Shown here piece after piece: positions 5,176 through 5,595 of a stretch of DNA of 5,595 nucleotides. The notes beneath the pieces are model-generated. The model was not told the DNA's origin, ran no database searches, and saw nothing but the letters and a program-made list of their open reading frames with translations. Made by a program: the position numbers and the translations under genes. Numbering within the stretch: the first letter of the stretch is position 1; the number at the start of each line of letters is the position of its first letter. This DNA comes from an uncultured Christensenella sp. (lineage in GTDB: Bacteria; Bacillota; Clostridia; Christensenellales; UBA3700). Location: NCBI GenBank assembly GCA_910583995.1, contig CAJTYW010000025.1:1-5595 (forward strand). The letters are read 5' to 3'.

Positions 5176-5595
5176 ATGTATTGTAAAAATTGCGGAAATG
5201 AAATGAACGAAAATGCAGCGGTATGCTTAACCTGTGGAGCAGCTAAAAACACAGGCAAAGGCTTTTGTGCTAACTGTGGTAATGCTGTTAATGAAAATGC
5301 AGCAGTTTGTCTTAATTGTGGGGCAAGCATATTAAATAAAGGTGGTAGCGGTCAAGTAGGTGACAAACAAAAAGTAGTTGCAGGCTTATTAGCTATCTTT
5401 CTCGGTCATTTAGGTATACATTGGTTTTATTTAGGTTATAAGCAAAAGGGTATAATCAATATAGTAATGACTGTAGCATCTGTATTTTTATCCTTTGTTG
5501 GAATTGGTGTATTAGGTTTTATAGGTGTGTGGATTTACGATATTGTTGTTGCAGTTCAGATATTCAGCGGTAAACAAAAAGATATAAATGGAAAT
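5176..5595 (+). CDS. Double zinc-ribbon TM2-domain membrane protein (3' end cut off)
   Basis: There are 140 codons with no stop before the window edge. AAGGAG (5163-5168) lies 7 nt before the ATG. Residues 3-20 and 31-48 are two zinc ribbons, each CxxC-x10-CxxC (Cys3, 6, 17, 20 and Cys31, 34, 45, 48). They are tandem copies with a 28-residue period: 14 of 17 residues agree between CGNEMNENAAVCLTCGA and CGNAVNENAAVCLNCGA. After a Gly-rich linker, residues 64-133 are a TM2 domain: a helix with LLAIFLGHLGIHWFYLGY, then a second hydrophobic stretch ending in WIYDIVVAVQIFSG. The ribbons should face the cytoplasm. TM2 proteins of this kind are common in Firmicutes and mostly lack a defined function. 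Following the caspase-like gene without a visible terminator, it is probably in the same operon. Little of the C-terminus should be missing if it has the usual TM2 length. Confidence 0.9.
   Translation, partial: MYCKNCGNEMNENAAVCLTCGAAKNTGKGFCANCGNAVNENAAVCLNCGASILNKGGSGQVGDKQKVVAGLLAIFLGHLGIHWFYLGYKQKGIINIVMTVASVFLSFVGIGVLGFIGVWIYDIVVAVQIFSGKQKDINGN

Noticed and set aside
5049..5330. Minus-strand open frame of 93 codons with internal repeats
   Set aside because: It is antisense to the double zinc-ribbon coding region. Its repeats merely mirror the zinc-ribbon duplication, and no start signal precedes it.

Overview
This 5.6 kb window is AT-rich, with strong AGGAGG-type ribosome binding sites and sigma-A-type promoters. 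It fits a low-GC Firmicute, most likely a Clostridia-class anaerobe. No species marker is visible, so this rests on base composition, ribosome binding sites and protein families. There are no tRNA or rRNA genes, no CRISPR array and no transposase.

Left part (1-989). On the minus strand lies a 211-aa protein of the replication-relaxation (Replic_Relax) type: an N-terminal winged helix plus a C-terminal nuclease-like fold. Its stop overlaps the start of a further minus-strand gene that runs off the left edge. Such proteins usually sit on plasmids and conjugative or mobilizable elements, so this side looks like element backbone. Upstream of it is a 291-bp gene-free stretch rich in dyad symmetry. 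A 148-bp nested inverted repeat (718-865) has its left outer arm overlapping the predicted promoter of the Replic_Relax gene, and a strong GC-rich hairpin lies inside it. A second, AT-rich nested inverted repeat is at 884-932, and an intrinsic terminator for the next gene is at 947-975.

Centre (990-1566). A 107-aa XRE/Cro-type repressor is transcribed leftward. Divergent from it is a rightward promoter with a perfect TTGACA box. A 13-bp near-palindrome, consensus AACMTAWWATGTT, occurs three times in this intergenic region: at the predicted start site of the repressor's own promoter, in the spacer of the rightward promoter, and at its start site. This looks like a compact autoregulated switch. 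The rightward transcript would have a leader of about 150 nt with a 10-bp stem-loop and a possible 8-codon leader peptide.

Right part (1567-5595). The switch appears to control a 1161-aa exported, membrane-anchored protein. In order it has a signal peptide, an adhesin-like beta domain, a two-helix membrane hairpin, an Ig-like domain, a caspase/gingipain-like (clan CD) domain with a visible His507-Gly / Cys577 dyad, two carboxypeptidase-regulatory-like beta domains, and a C-terminal region with an Asp-rich calcium-type loop. After 123 bp without a convincing terminator comes a protein with two zinc ribbons and a TM2 membrane domain, cut by the right edge. The working model is an XRE-repressed operon for a cell-surface caspase-like protein and a small membrane partner. 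Its biological purpose is not evident from the sequence.
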